Shown here piece by piece: positions 43,492 through 56,209 of a DNA stretch of 64,000 nt. How positions within the stretch are numbered: the first letter of the stretch is position 1; each line of letters opens with the position of its first letter. The stretch is from Monocercomonoides exilis (lineage: Eukaryota; Preaxostyla; Oxymonadida; Polymastigidae), in NCBI GenBank assembly GCA_001643675.2, contig LSRY02000008.1:748501-812500 (forward strand), given 5' to 3'. The notes under the pieces are model-generated. The model made no database searches. It was not told the DNA's origin and was given only the letters and a program-made list of their open reading frames with translations. Both the position numbers and the translations under genes were made by a program.

Positions 43492-44550
43492 TCAATTCGG
43501 TTCTCTTGTCAGATAAGATACGCTCTTCCCAAACAGTGAAGATAAAAGAGAATGATGCACATCATCAAACTGCATATTTCGAACTTGCAGCATCACGAGC
43601 GAATTGGTAATCACACTTGTGGTTTTGGCCGAAGTGATTAGATCAAGTAAATGCTTAAGTACCTTCTCGCTGCTGTCAATGTGTTTGTTGGCTAGCTGCT
43701 CTTTTTCTTCGCTCATAAGCTTGTTCTGAAACATCTCTTTCACTCCATGAATCAGCTTCAGCATCTCGTTGAAAATCTTCCAGGGAAACAAAACCCGCTC
43801 ATTTGTCAGTTAGAATGTCAATGCGCTTCATCTCCCAGATGTCTGCATTTTGTTACATTACACTGCCCAGAATCGATTCTCCACTTTGATAGTTGCCAGA
43901 TACTTGGCATTCCACGAAAATCTCTTTTTCCATTGTGGCTGACACAACAGATAGTATTTGCACAGATCAACAACTGCAGAAATCTTCGTTCTAAAATTCT
44001 TAGTGGTAATTCTGTGTTTGATACAGAATAAACAGAGGAAAAAGAAGAAAATAATTGAATTGCATAAGCTGATGAATACGAAATTTAACTTTATTTCACT
44101 TGCAGCGTAAATATGTGATCAACCTTTCCAATTGTGTTCATAAATCCCATATAACGTGAATGTGAAAGGGCTGATGCCAAGCAGCTAACAACAACTTTCA
44201 CTAATACTGACAATGTATAGCTGTTGCCTCCAATTCATCTCAAAACCTTTCAAAGCGTCAGTGATAGGCCTTTTTTTGCAATAAATCAATTATTTCTAGA
44301 TATCTGTGCTCTATTTAACGTTCAATTCTTGTTTTCATCTTTTGTCACAGCCTCATATTCTCTATTTTCGATTTTATCTTCACCTTATCCTTTTTCTAAT
44401 TATATCATCCGGAATGCTACAAAATTCTGTGTGATAAATAAATATTGCAGTTTCTTCCAATTTTTATTCATATGTGTAATTTCCCCTTCAACACGGACAA
44501 TTATTATGCAAGAAATTAAATCGGATTTAAATGAATTTTCAACAGTGGAA
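43492..44550 (-). CDS. Hypothetical host gene, multi-exon
   Basis: The last exon is solid: FPWKIFNEMLKLIHGVKEMF, EEKEQLANKHIDSSEKVLKH, then SVSYLTREPN and TGA at 43492, a helical region with possible coiled coil. Upstream, 44.0-43.86 kb has two competing open frames: one with CKYYLLCQPQWKKRFSWNAK joined by a 69-nt phase-0 intron, the other with FVECQVSGNYQSGESILGS. Further 5', 44.2-44.55 kb reads ALKGFEMNWRQQLYIVSISE and NKNWKKLQYLFITQNFVAFR with several TAA/TAG as Gln. Exon joins are not resolved and no family is recognised. Confidence 0.5.
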
Positions 44551-45595
44551 TAGACAATTCTGTATGCAGCTATTTTCTATTCTCCATATTCTTTGATAAA
44601 ATAAATATCTTTGTCAAACCTTTCATATGTCATTTCCAATTATCTCCATTTATATCCCGTTTTCTAACTAATTTCTTGATAAATAAATATAATGGACAGA
44701 TTTCTTTTATTTCTTTTGGATAGAGAGTATTTAACATTAATATATGAAAACAAAATATTTGTTATAAGGATGTGGTGTAGGGCAAACAACACAATTATGC
44801 AATATAAATTTGTTATTCAATCTCTTTTTCATTCCTTTTACTTTTCTAATTGAAAATGAAACATTTTTATTCAATATTATTTAGTACTATTTTTGTGATA
44901 AAAAAAGTTAAAAAAAAATAGAAACATTTGACAGAATAATTATTTTGACAGACCTATCTGTCAACCGACTGATCTTTGTCATTCGACAAATCTCGGCAAA
45001 GATCTGTTGAAAACTCATAGAAAAATTTTAAAAATTTCAAAATAATATCATCGTTTTTTGAGGAATTTTTGAAATTTTAATTTATAATGTGAATAACAAA
45101 TAAATAAATTTGTATATTTTTAATGTCTGCAGAATTACGGTTTTTTTTTGAAAAACAAAAAGTAATATTCAATTCGATTATTTAATCTATCGACTTGTCG
45201 AGTCGTTCGAAAAACGTCGGTCTGTCACAGAGGTTTAGGTTTATTCGAAAAATATGAATAACTATTTGACTGGCATGAAAAAATATAATCACTCAACATT
45301 CATTGAATTATTCCTTCCGGAAAGTTTTCGCTTCCTTATTCACAATTGAAAATCATTTCTCACAACTTTTTTACAAACAACAACTTTGAAATGTTTGATA
45401 TTTGTTTCATTAATTAATCACTCTTTTCAAGGAAAAAAAAAATTTGCTTATTGACAAATATTATTTTGTAGTTTTAACTTTATTGGGTAACATTGAGTTT
45501 GGGATAAAACCCGGGATACTTTTGTTTAAAATAACTTTATTAATGTTATTTTCAAACAATCGTATCTCCAATTATAAATCACATTAGATCACATA

Positions 45596-45850
45596 TGTGT
45601 GATTATTTTTTTAATCATTTTTTTTTTTACTAAAAAATCGGTTCGAAAATATCATTTGAATATCAGAAAAAGAAAAAAAAATTGCAAAATCTTATTTAAA
45701 ACATCTTCATTTAAATTTCAGCTGGAACATTTGTTTTTGAAACAATTATGATGAATTTGGTATTTGACAACAAAATCTCTTCCCATAAACAAACAACATA
45801 TGAAAAATTTTCATACCGAATAAAATTGTGATTTTAAAAAATAATCACCA
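45596..45850. mobile_element. MITE family A, complete copy
   Basis: 255 bp. Left end TGTGTGATTATTTTTTTAAT, right end AAAAAATAATCACCA. Confidence 0.6.
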
Positions 45851-45905
45851 TTATTCATTTTTGTGCCACAAAGAAATGAGTTGTGTGTTAAAAATGAAAA
45901 AAAAA

Positions 45906-46160
45906 TGGGGAAAAGTTTTAGACTTCATGCATTTTCATTGAAAAATTTTGTACTTTTCATTGTCTTTTTTATATCAAAAAACGCAATAAAAATGAATCCA
46001 TTTTTTGACATTCGTAAAATGTCACAAAACTTAATGTTTTGATTTCAACGATGCCTGTTAACGGATATAAAAATCAATATTATTTTGAAATCAGAGAAAG
46101 TGAAACAAAGTTAAAAGTGAAGCATTTTTTCCTTACCTTGTACATGAAAAACTTGGAAGA
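45906..46160. mobile_element. MITE family C copy
   Basis: Starts TGGGGAAAAGTTTTAGACTT and shares long blocks with 59051-59326 (CTTTTCATTGACTTTTTTAT / CTTTTCATTGTCTTTTTTAT). The right end is diverged. Confidence 0.55.
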
Positions 46161-46289
46161 ACGTAATTTCCCACAAATCCATAATTGGTTTTTTCTCTTT
46201 ATGCAGATTTGAAATGATTCACATAAAAGTTGTGTACACTTTTCATGTTATGGTAAAAAAATAAATTTTTTTTTATTAATGTTCACAAG

Positions 46290-47471
46290 ATGCGTATGAC
46301 GAACTATTGCATGATTTATCCATCGTGTTAGACACTGCACCAACTCATGCAAAAACTATGATGCTTCAAGCCTTATCTCGTCACTCTTCTCCAAAGATTT
46401 TGTCATCTTTCAATAATAACATTTCACAAGGAAAAATCAACAATATTGAACGGACGTTGCAGAAAAATCGAGCTGATATTGTTCCTCCTCAAAAACCTTC
46501 AATATCATCATGAAGAAAAAATTTCTTTTTATATAAGATTCAAAGTTTTTTTTTTTCACTCATATGTATTATAAAACGTCTTTCACAAATCGAATGGATG
46601 TTAGGGAACAGTTGGTTGCAGGAATATTCTTCTCATTCATCTTAAAAATATGGCAAATTAACACAAAAAAAAAAATAATGGATAAAAGTATATAAGAAGA
46701 ATGAGAATGGAATGATATTAAAATTTCTGAAAAGTCACATCCAACCTTTCATTACAAACCCTTTTTCAACAACAAGGAAGAAACGATGAATAATATTTCC
46801 GTAGACAAAAGATTAAGATATAAAGAAATATCTGAAACGAAGGATAATTCCAAACCAAATTCTGTCAGACTAGGAAATCATAAACGCAACAGTGGGAAAT
46901 TGAAAAGAAAAACTTCAAAAATCAACGAAGCACAATTTCAGAAGAAAAGATTAACTAATCCCAATTCTCTGCGAAAAAAAAGCGAATGCGATCCCAATTC
47001 AACTCAACCTATTGTTTATCCAAATTCGCCTTCAATAATTTCCATTAACACTTTCAAATCGTTATTATCGAATGCAATACCAGAGACATCAATCGAGTTG
47101 AATAAATGAAAATTAATTCTTAGTCAGCAAACTTTAGGTTGGAAAGTGATATTTCAGAGCACTGATTCTTTTGAAATGGGAAAATATCGAAAGAATAGAG
47201 AAATGTTCCGCATTTCATGTGTAATCCAACTTCAACAAAAGCTTCAAAAAATATTCTTTATTCTGAAACATAAAAACAATTGGAAAAAGTTAACATTTTT
47301 ATTTTCTCTTTGCTTTTGGGAATAGGGCGAAGTTCACGCATCGAACATTGTCCACAAAATTATCAATATGTCACAGTGAAAGGAGAAAACTTGGTCAGAA
47401 GTAAATTGAAAAGAAAATATTGGAAAACCTTGATGTCATTTGCTTCTTTGCAAGTGCCTTTCAATGTGTAA
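46290..47471 (+). pseudogene. N-terminal part of transposon copy 2
   Basis: Open pieces: LSIVLDTAPTHAKTMMLQAL ending PPQKPSISS (compare GSPQKPPIPPSKK in copy 1), then a Lys/Asn-rich ORF at 46786-47109, an in-frame TGA, and TLGWKVIFQSTDSFEMGKYR. A family link is likely for the first piece only; the rest is unrecognised. Confidence 0.4.
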
Positions 47472-47571
47472 CGTCTTCTTCATTATTCAACAAGTCACTT
47501 TTTGTAAAACATAGAAACGATTGCGGTTTATCATATCAATTATTTTACATACAGCTGATTCTTTTTTGAAA

Positions 47572-47771
47572 CTTCCTTTTGAAAAAAACAAAAAAATTTT
47601 AAAATTTCATGTATAAATCAATTTTTTTGTTCCCATTAATGAAATTTCACTTCAATTGTAATAGATCCTTAACAGTGTAGTTATTTCAATTTCGGAAAAG
47701 TTTCTTAAGTTTGAAAAGAAATTTGATGAAAATATGAAATTTTTGGATTTTTTTGTTTTTTCAAAAGGGAG
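47572..47771. mobile_element. MITE family B copy inserted in transposon copy 2
   Basis: About 200 bp with ends CTTCCTTTTGAAAAAAACAA and, inverted, CTCCCTTTTGAAAAAACAAA, and the family-B inner block TTTGATGAAAATATGAAATT. Confidence 0.55.
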
Positions 47772-47834
47772 TTTACAAAAAAATTATACATATTTTAAGA
47801 AATTTTTGATACTACAAATTATCCGAAAACTTGG

Positions 47835-48215
47835 CCCCATCCATTAATTTTTCTATTTGAAAGGGAAAACGATTTACAACATCACCAACAATAATCTGCT
47901 TTTGAAGCAAATCAATGGGTTCTTTACATCTTTATTGATTAAAATTCATCGACCAAACAAAAGTTAATGAATGGAATTAAATATCGCACAAAATGTCAGC
48001 AATGCCATGACGTTCGTAAAGCAGAAAAAAACCAACTATTTTACCCAATTAGTGAAAATGGCACTGTTATTGTATTGAATCAATTTTTCGAATTAGAAAC
48101 GTAACGGTTAACAATTGAGCATAATGTTAATACTGAAAGAAACACCGAAATTTATAACATCTTGCTTTTTTTAATCAATTTCCTGAATGTTAAATATCAA
48201 GTTATGGATGCATAT
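47835..48215 (+). pseudogene. USP-type deubiquitinase fragment in transposon copy 2
   Basis: Frame with TAA read as Gln: HHQQ-Q-SAFEANQWVLYIF matches the USP QQDAxEF block; YRTKCQQCHDVRKAEKNQLF matches the zinc-binding CxxC and following strand; FYPISENGTVIVLNQFF is the LPI-type strand. The Cys box should lie upstream, where the family-B MITE sits; the His box was not found. A Ser/Asn-rich stretch follows at 48551-48796, as in copy 1. Confidence 0.55.
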
Positions 48216-48820
48216 ATATATATATATATAAGCGAAATTTCTTTTTTGAAAAGGAAATCTTTTCTTCAAATATAATTGATATTTAATTATTATCTTTATC
48301 ATCAAACATTTAGGTCGAAATCATTTCATTATTCATTTCATTGAGTTCAAAAGGCGTCTTTTCATATAACTTCCTCTGAAAAAGCAGACTGTCTATTTTT
48401 TATTTATATAACTTGTTTATTGAATTCATTTTCACCGTCTCACAGATATATTCCAACATTTTCATATGAAAACAATAATTCATCATTGTTTGGACTGAAC
48501 AAACGAATTCATTAAATTAAACAGTGGAAAAATTTGCTTACTGATAAACATTGCTCTCAATAAAAAATGAGAAATTATTAACTTGTCCATTCTCTTCCTC
48601 ACTTGATTCAGCTACCAATTCTTCATCTAAACTCCGCAAAATCTCATCTGTTTCAAAAGGAGCTCAATTTTCATCAATCAATTGCAACATTATTTCCTCT
48701 GTTTCAAAAAACACATCTTCAACTTTTCTTCAACAGAATTTGTTCACAAATTCAAGGCATGTCCCACTAATTTTTTCTCCTGAGAAAAAAGACTAATTTT
48801 CATACCAAAAAATCAGCTTT

Positions 48821-49792
48821 GGAAAGATTTTGTTAATGAAACAAGTATCAAACTATCATTATCATACTTTTACAAACTTACAAAAAATTATGTTAAAGCA
48901 AGGAAAAGGACGGACATGTGTGGTTATTGTCAACATTTACAATCTTTAGAAAAGAAACATCAATTATCCAATTCCTCACATATTCTGACCGAAAAGGAAT
49001 TATCAACAATGAAATCTTTTAAGGAACATAAACTTTTTTCACATTGGCTAGGGAATATAACAATCATTGGGTTCATAATACCAAAGGAGAAATAGTTTGC
49101 TCATTTGATTCAAAAGAGAAACAAAAGCATCGACTTCGTTTTGTCAACTTCAGCAAGAATTCAACCAGGATAGCCAAATATCTCAGTTTTCAGTAATCAC
49201 GTCCCAATCTGTCGATTATCATTTATCCAAATATGATATAACTTTTTCTTTCATTGCTTTGCCAACGATCATAGCATCGTTACTGATTGCCTTGAATCTG
49301 TTTTCAGAATGGACTTCTTCAAAAATGCTTAGGCAATTAAATTTTTCTGTGATACAAAACCCAATAATAGAAATAGATATCTTCTTCACTTCACATAATC
49401 CACTCATTCTCATCTATTCAACAAAATTAGGACAGAAAATAACTATATTGCAGAACATCATGAGAAAAATGTTTACAGTGGTGAATTTGGAACTTTGGTT
49501 AACTTTGAAAACAATAATGTGGATAAAAATAAAAAAAACACTTCCTCAGTTGTTTCCTATCTTTTCAGCTCATTTTGACTCATTATATAAAAGTTTCAGT
49601 TCAACACAGTCTAATGAACAAAAACTACAAATTTCAACAAATAATTTTCGAAACCACATAAAAGTTAAAAAGCATCAAAGTTTTTTCGTAAAATATACCA
49701 CATCAAAAACAAATGTTAACCCTTAGCTGACAATTGATCATATGAAATGTTCCACATGTTACGGAAAATGTAGAAAAAGAAAATGAGTGATA
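48821..49792 (+). pseudogene. Transposase of transposon copy 2
   Basis: Homologous to 4073-5432: KLSLSYFYKLTKNYVKARKR, TDMCGYCQHLQSLEKKH, a frame change, then VTDCLESVFRMDFF, KNA-Q-AIKFFCDTKPNNRNRY, and YSGEFGTLVNFENNN. TAG/TAA map as Gln at several sites (HFT-Q-STHSH). The HGKCECDG block is eroded. The end (HMKCSTCYGKCRKRK) stops at TGA near 49790. Confidence 0.65.
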
Positions 49793-52255
49793 ATTTTTGA
49801 TATCATAAATTTTTTGAAAGAATTTTAGGAAAAAAAATTTCATTGTTTGTAAATTAACGTATAAGACCTCTACGTCATGATCAATTGTAAAATTATTTGT
49901 TTGCTATTATATATATATATATATTGTAAAAAGATTCATTTTTGAAAAAAATTATACAAACGAAAGCGAAAATTTCCAAAGACAATAAAAGCAATTAAGA
50001 AAGGATTTGCTGATGGCATCTGATAAAACTGTCATGTTCACTTTTGTCAGTGAAATTAAATGACCATCGAAAATGAAACGATGAAAAAAAAACCTTTGGA
50101 CTAAAAATGATTGCTGCACTTTGACCGTGTGAAGATTCTTTTTTACGTCAACTTTTTTGTCAAATAGCAGTTATATTTGAGAAAAAAACAAAACTTTGAC
50201 ATGTAGAAATATTGGTTTTGCAATCAAAGAAAAACCTATTCAATGAAGAAATAAGAAAAAATTATTAAAAGAACTTTTTTTTTATTTATGAATAATCGAA
50301 ATACAAAGATCATGAAAATGTGAATGCGGTTTCTGGAAACAAATTTTACATATGTGTAATTCTATTTGAAAAGTGCAAAATGTATAATTTTCAAAGAAAT
50401 CGAAAATTTCATATCTTGATCAAATTTTTGTTTTCACTCATGAAATTTTTTTTGAATGCTTGAAATAGCATTGTCAAGATTTTGATTCCATATTAGTGAA
50501 GTCTGGTGTGTGTTAACATGAATTTGAGCAAAATATGAAATTTTTGATTTGTAAAAATATTAAATATTTGCACCTTCATAAAAAGAATTTCCCATATCTT
50601 CGTTTTCAGTGAAAAGATCAGAAAAATCATGTTTCATAAACTTATTCATCTTGTTATTCTACAAAGAAATAATATTAAATTGTGCATTTTTTCAAAGCGT
50701 TTGAATGGCCATACTTTAAATGTTGCAGTTTTTGAGCAATATGTGTCATAAGATTGGTTTATTTATGATTACAGAATTGATAATGAAGAAATGAAAAATT
50801 TTTATTTTAACATTTTGTTGATAATGACAAACAATTAGCAAAGCCAACAATTTTGTTCACATGCAATTCTGGCAGAAAACAAGAAATTGTTTCATTGATG
50901 TTTGCAATATATCCGTTAAAAAAAAAAGAGTTGCAAGTAAATATTTTAACATTTGTTTTCTGAAAAATAAAAAAAACACAGTTTGGTATATAATACTTGA
51001 ATAAACTTGTATTTAATATTTATATGTTTTTGGATAAATTGTCTCCAATTCATGTTTTTTTTGTCCATGAAAAGATAAGTTGTATGGAATGATGCTCAAA
51101 CTGAGTGCGTTTTAACCAAAATAAATTTAAAACTCAAGAAATCAACTTTTTGATTGTTCATGCCAAAGCTTTTCTTTGAATGATTTGAATAATTTAAATT
51201 TTGACTAAATTGAAGAACAAAATGAAAATATCGAGCAATAGATTATCAAATTTTTTTTTTGTTAAAGGGTTCCCGTTCTGAAGCGACAAGAAAACATTCA
51301 TTTCTATATGATTCTTATATCCAAATTGTGAACAAGTTCTTTATCGTAAAGACAGACGAACCATCAGGACTACAGAAAAAATACAATAGCTCAATGAAAA
51401 ATCGAGTTGATCATTATTATTCGTCAACGGAAGATATCAAATATGTTCCATTTGTCATATATTTTTTTTTCATATTTCTCATATGCAAATATTCGAATTA
51501 ACAATTTGTCAAATATTATATATAAAATTATTCAAATATTTTTTTTCAAAATTATTAATGAACTATGTCTTTTAAAGATATCATGCATTTGACAGATAAT
51601 CATTTGAAAGAATGTGAAACTTTTTTTGATATTTCTTTTGCAAATAACTGCGAACAAGAAAAATATACATACCCAGAAATAATATATGATTTCAAAAATA
51701 ATCACCAATTTTGTTCAAATTGAATTTTTCCGATCAATAACCTCTAAAATGAAGTTCATCTATCACATCTTAAGGAATACATTTTGGTTTCAGTTTATAT
51801 GTTCAACTCTTCTTTCCTTATTTATATCACATCGACATTATCTGAAGTTATAAACGATTGTTCGAAAATAACGTTTAATTGTTTTTGGTGTGTTTGAAAC
51901 GATGAACATGTTGATGTTTCAAATTTTCACATCATCGAAAAATATCACAATTTTTGCTCGAAAAGTTATTAAACAAGTCAAATAATTCACATCAACAAGA
52001 AACTTGTTCATTTAAAAGTGTCATTATTATTGCTAGCAAAGCAAATAAAAAAGAGCTCATGATCAATTGATAGAGTGAAAAAAAAATCATCAGTTCTAGA
52101 TGTCAAAACAATTATTTCTTTTGCCACGGTGAGAAAATATTGACTTACAAAACACGGAACTTTTTCTTTCGGAATTGAAGCAAAGGAGAGGAATAAATAT
52201 GTCATATTCATATTTTTGCGAAAAAACACGTGGTGTTCTTATCAAACAAAAAAAT
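49793..52255. other. AT-rich region with MITE and uncertain ORFs
   Basis: Contains a family-B MITE (50351-50596), two single family-A ends (about 49784 and 51707) and (TA)n near 49907-49924. An 80-codon frame at 51259-51501 (+), KHSFLYDSYIQIVNKFFIVK after a candidate acceptor, could be a relic exon. A minus frame at 52008-52229 is protein-like but unrecognised. Confidence 0.4.
50351..50596. mobile_element. MITE family B copy
   Basis: 246 bp. Ends TATGTGTAATTCTATTTGAA and, inverted, TATGGGAAATTCTTTTTATG; inner arms TTTCATATCTTGATCAAATT / TTTGAGCAAAATATGAAATT. Confidence 0.65.
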
Positions 52256-52656
52256 AGAACAGATTTATGTTCACTATGTGAACGAGACCTTCATTTGGAT
52301 ACTGCAGTTTTCATCAAAAAGCTCACACGATAGAAATGACTGGAGCTGTTTTATATAAAACAACACAAATAGTGGGCAGAATTGCAAAAGAATCAGTTTT
52401 TGTAGAAAAAACGACACTTGAAACAGAATGCATTGTTGCTTTTGCTTTATTTCAAACAATTTTTTCTTATGCTAATGTCTTTTAATGAGATCAACTGATT
52501 CCAATACAACATACAGCAAGTTTCAGATTTAAGCATTTTCATCATAAATTAAAATGAATTATCATTTCATAAAAACATCATTCATATTTTCTCTACTTGC
52601 TTGGCACATGATTTCAGATATATGTCAGATTGCATTGAAGTTGCTCTCAGCAGATA
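52256..52656 (+). pseudogene. Transposase scrap, copy 3 of the USP-transposon family
   Basis: NRTDLCSLCERDLHLDTAVF matches the CDLCQ region of copy 1; KNQFL-Q-KKRHLKQNALLLLL aligns with the LLKNSISKDEALLLF block; IHIFSTCLAHDFRYMSDCIE matches KHVFNFLSNVMSHDYRFVID. At least two TGA interrupt it. It ends exactly where a family-A MITE begins (52657). Confidence 0.6.
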
Positions 52657-52909
52657 TGGGTGATTATTTTTGAAATCATAACTTTTTTCGGGGTGTTGTT
52701 TTTTCAAAGATTGTTTTCCTTTGTGAAGAACTTTTTTATTCAAATGCAATGTTCATAACAACTGTTTGAAAAACAAGTGTCTTGACCGAATTAAAGGTGA
52801 AAATGTTTTTTCAGCTTTTTAACTTTTCACTGTTCATTTGTTAATATTCAAAGGACATTTTCGAGTCGAAAATTTTGTAAAAAAAAAATGATATCAAAAA
52901 CAATCACCA
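52657..52909. mobile_element. MITE family A inserted in the transposase scrap
   Basis: 253 bp. TGGGTGATTATTTTTGAAAT at the left, ATGATATCAAAAACAATCACCA at the right; subterminal GGGGTGTTG block. The best-preserved copy of the family. Confidence 0.75.
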
Positions 52910-53338
52910 AAATATAAAAAAAGAACTTTCCAAAAGGTTTTATTTTCTAATGTGAAATATGTAATATATTCGATTTTTCTTTCTTAAAAAGCAACTGATT
53001 ATTTATTGTTGAAAATTCACTTTTAGCTCAATGTTCTTAAAGCTTTCAAAAAAAAAATAGCAATAAAATTGATTTCTTTGATATTGAATACACAATTTTT
53101 GTTAATGCATGCAAAAAAATGCGAAAGTTTAAATATTCCTTAATAAGTTTGTGAAATCTCAAGTTAAGGATATTTTTTCTTTAAAAAAGCTGAAATTTAT
53201 TTCGATTTTTATGATTATTTTTAATAACATAAGCTTTTTTTTCATGATCCAAATATGTCTTTGACTACTTTCAAATTCATTTTTTATTATTATTGAAATG
53301 CCCAAATAACAAATGAACAATAGTGGGTTATTGTCATT

Positions 53339-54050
53339 TTATTTTTTAAGTGTATAAAATGTCAATTTAATATTTTCTAAAATAAAAAGTACAAATCTTT
53401 TATGATTCAGAATATTCACTAGCATCTGCTCCATTTCCTGGATCGTAATTATCTTCGTCAAGAATATCAATTGCTTCCTGATCAATTTGGGGAACACCTG
53501 CTTCATCGTCTCCTTCTTCATAATCATTGTCATTGGGATATGCAGCTTCTTTTTTAATTTGGAATTGGTATTATTCCTCACAAATTTTGAATCGCATTTC
53601 TTTATCTCGATGAAACAAAAATGAAGCAATAAAATCATCAATGAATTTTTCTGAAATTCCACATGGAGGCAATGATCTTCTGAAATTAGACCAACAACCT
53701 TCAATCAAATAAGAGCATACTTCTGTTCTGTGTTTTTTGAATTCGTATTTGTGGCAAACTGTCTGATGTTTGTAACCTAATTCATTCAAGCACAAATTCA
53801 CACCACCACTCATCACTGAAAATCGTTATTCCTTTCTGGATATTGGCTTCAATGATGGGTATCAGAGTCTCCTTTTTTCTATTTGAAACACTGACAATAA
53901 ATCATTCCACAACTTTATCATTTTCTTTTCTTTCTTCAAATCCAAAAAGCCAAATTTGTTTCTTCTTTTTCCCTTTGTGGAACTTTCTTTATTTTCTTAT
54001 GACTTCTGTAAGAAAAAAATTTTTATGTTTCATTAAAGTTGATTATATGA
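53339..54050 (-). pseudogene. Merlin/ISXO2-like transposase relic 2
   Basis: Blocks in order on the minus strand: FGFEERKENDKVVE, an in-frame TGA, FIVSVSNRKKETLIPIIEAN, ITIFSDEW, a frame change, LNELGYKHQTVCHKYEF, CSYLIEGCWSNFRRSLPPCG, FIDDFIASFLFHRD, then the acidic tail DILDEDNYDPGNGADASEYS. TAA at 53571 and later reads as Gln. Same architecture as relic 1 at 14790. Inactive. Confidence 0.65.
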
Positions 54051-54850
54051 ATGAACTACTGCCAACCAAAATCCAAATCTTGATATATTTTGTTTTAAAA
54101 ATCAGCAACATCTGATTTCTCACCATCAATAAGAGATATGAGTGAAAACATTATTTCATGATAAATGTGGAAAATAACAAAGACGAAACACAGTTATATT
54201 TCCTAAATTATCATTTTTAGTCAAAAAAATTAAAGTTGAAATGCAGTCAAAATCGGATATTTTCAAATCAAGCTTTGCCCAACTTTTTGTGAATATATCC
54301 TATTGCGATTTTATCCGATTTCGCAATTCACAGAAAAAAAACAAAAATTGATAGATTTGTTTGTTTGTTTTGGGACGATTTTTTCATTCTTGAAAATTCT
54401 TCACAAATTCGCTTTTTCAAATTGAGAAAACTATTTTTAACGATGATGTTCATTATTTTTTCTTATTAATACAAATTTCTGGAAAAACAAAAATTGAAAT
54501 AATTAATCGAAAAACCGAATTTTCAAGAAAGATGAACACATCATAATATAAAATGTGAATATTTATTTTCAGCCCTGTGATTATATGCGATGGAAATTGA
54601 ATGTAAAATTAGCAAAAACGTTCTCGAATATTAAATTGTTTATTTCATTGATGTTGACTAAATCTTCGTATTTGAATTTTGAATTAAATTTAATAACTCG
54701 AAAGCGAAATAAAAGTATTCAAGTCCTTCCATTGAGCTTTCATGAGAAATTGGGCTGCACAGAGGTTTAAGTATTTCTAAAATTCATTTGTAAATATAAA
54801 TATAAATAAAAAATTCTTTAATGAGAATTAATAAATAAAAAAATATATTA
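54051..54850. other. AT-rich spacer, one short ORF
   Basis: A 65-codon plus frame at 54571-54770 follows a good acceptor (TTATTTTCAG) and begins PCDYMRWKLNVKLAKTF, possibly a fragment of a pogo-like transposase (compare QPCDSCIF in copy 3). Otherwise nothing supported. Confidence 0.35.
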
Positions 54851-56209
54851 ATGATCATTACCCATAATATATATATGAAATTACTAGTGAAGAAGAAAGA
54901 TGAAGCAGCGCAGAAGCGGCTGAAGGAAGCAATGTCTTCATTACGTTACAGAAAATATAGTTCAAGATTGGAAAGGATTGCGCACATTGTAAATGACAAT
55001 GTTGTCAGGCTAATCGATGGAGTCAAATACGGTGGAATCAGCAAGAAGTCATTGGAGCACGCTGTTCAAGCTATAAAAAACGGAAAGCCGATTGCATAAG
55101 TTTGTCACCCAACAATTATTAGCGGCGAAAAAGAAAAGCAATTCTTGGATGAAGTAACAATTGAATCCCGATCTGGGACAAGCCTCACGTTAAGAAAAGC
55201 GCGCAATTTGGTTTGTAATTGATATTTGAATTGAATATTAATTTGGATTTAGATGGAAAACAAAATTAGCGATAGTGAAGAAGAAGGAGAAAAAGAAGAA
55301 AAAAAGAAAAGGATAGTAACTCTAAAGACGGTTCACGCATTCATAAAGTGCCATCCGGAATTAAAGTCCTCGCTGCCAAAGCAAGTTGATATCAACAGAT
55401 TTGCAGCATCTTGTCAGAAAATCCTAAAGCCGTGGTATACAGAATTACAAGCATTTCACGATGCAAACAAATATCCAGAGGAATTAATCTTCAAAGTTGA
55501 CGAATCGTCGCTTCACATTCCAACTTCTACACGCGGCGTTGTTGTTCATCCTGCAGATGAATAAGCTGGGTTCAAAAAGACTGCCGAAAGGATGCCAAAT
55601 GCCACTCTCGTTGCTGGAATCGCTGCTGATGGCTTCTCGCTTCCGTCTATAATGCTGTGGCCGAGCGTGACTCTTCCGAAAGAACTGACAACACTATAAA
55701 CTTCGTCGCTTGACATTTGGCCAAACACAAACGGCTGGATGGACAAAACATCATTCAAAAAATACACCCTAACAGTTCTGCTGCCAGCTATCATTGACAG
55801 AAGAAAGCGAATTCAAAAAGAATCTCATCGTTGCTTTCTTCTCTTGGATTCACACTCATCGCGGGCAGATCCAACGATATGGAGACAGTTCAAGGAAGCC
55901 GAAATAGACGTCGTCACCTTCGTTCCACACACTATACACATATCGCAGCCACTGGACAGAGGCGTATTTGCAGTATTGAAGTCAGAGCTATCAAACAATT
56001 ACAGCTCTCCATCATCCGCCTCCTCATCTTCAAAAAGAACAGCTGTTGCAGATGTGTTGCCACAAGCCCTTCACACCGCATTCACTCCATCAGTGATCAA
56101 AAAAGCCTTCATTAACAGCGGTATCCTCAGCAATGTGCAGTCAGTAAAATACCCGATCCTTGGAGTTAAACCCGTTTTTTTTTAATATGCTGTTATCGAA
56201 AAATTTTGA
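54851..56209 (+). CDS. pogo-like (DDE_1) transposase copy 2, apparently intact
   Basis: Exons 54851-55210 and 55253-56209 around a 42-nt intron (GTTTGT...GATTTAG) at the position also used in copies 1 and 4; about 438 residues, TGA stop at 56207. No TGA inside; TAA at 55097, 55562, 55697 and 56183 read as Gln. Catalytic triad FKVDESS, LLLDSHSSRADPTIW, ISQPLDRGVFAVLK with 35 residues between the second and third Asp (DD35D). The N-terminal part (RLKEAMSSLRYRKYSSRLER) is probably a psq/CENPB-like DNA-binding region. TAA at 55697 aligns with CAG in copy 1. Known role: TA-targeted cut-and-paste transposition. Terminal repeats not resolved. Confidence 0.8.

Larger units (their letters stand above)
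44551..46289. other. AT-rich spacer with two MITEs
   Basis: No supported gene. Contains family-A (45596-45850) and family-C (45906-46160) copies back to back. Confidence 0.4.
46290..49792 (+). mobile_element. USP-carrying DNA transposon copy 2, decayed
   Basis: Plus-strand counterparts of the 4.1-7.9 kb element in the same order: N-terminal region, USP-like block, Ser/Asn-rich tail, transposase. A family-B MITE (47572-47771) is inserted in the USP part. Terminal repeats were not identified. Confidence 0.55.

Noticed and set aside
43747-44553. Plus-strand ORFs of 94 and 109 codons
   Set aside because: Antisense to better-supported minus-strand exons (FPWKIFNEMLKLIHG; NKNWKKLQYLFITQ).
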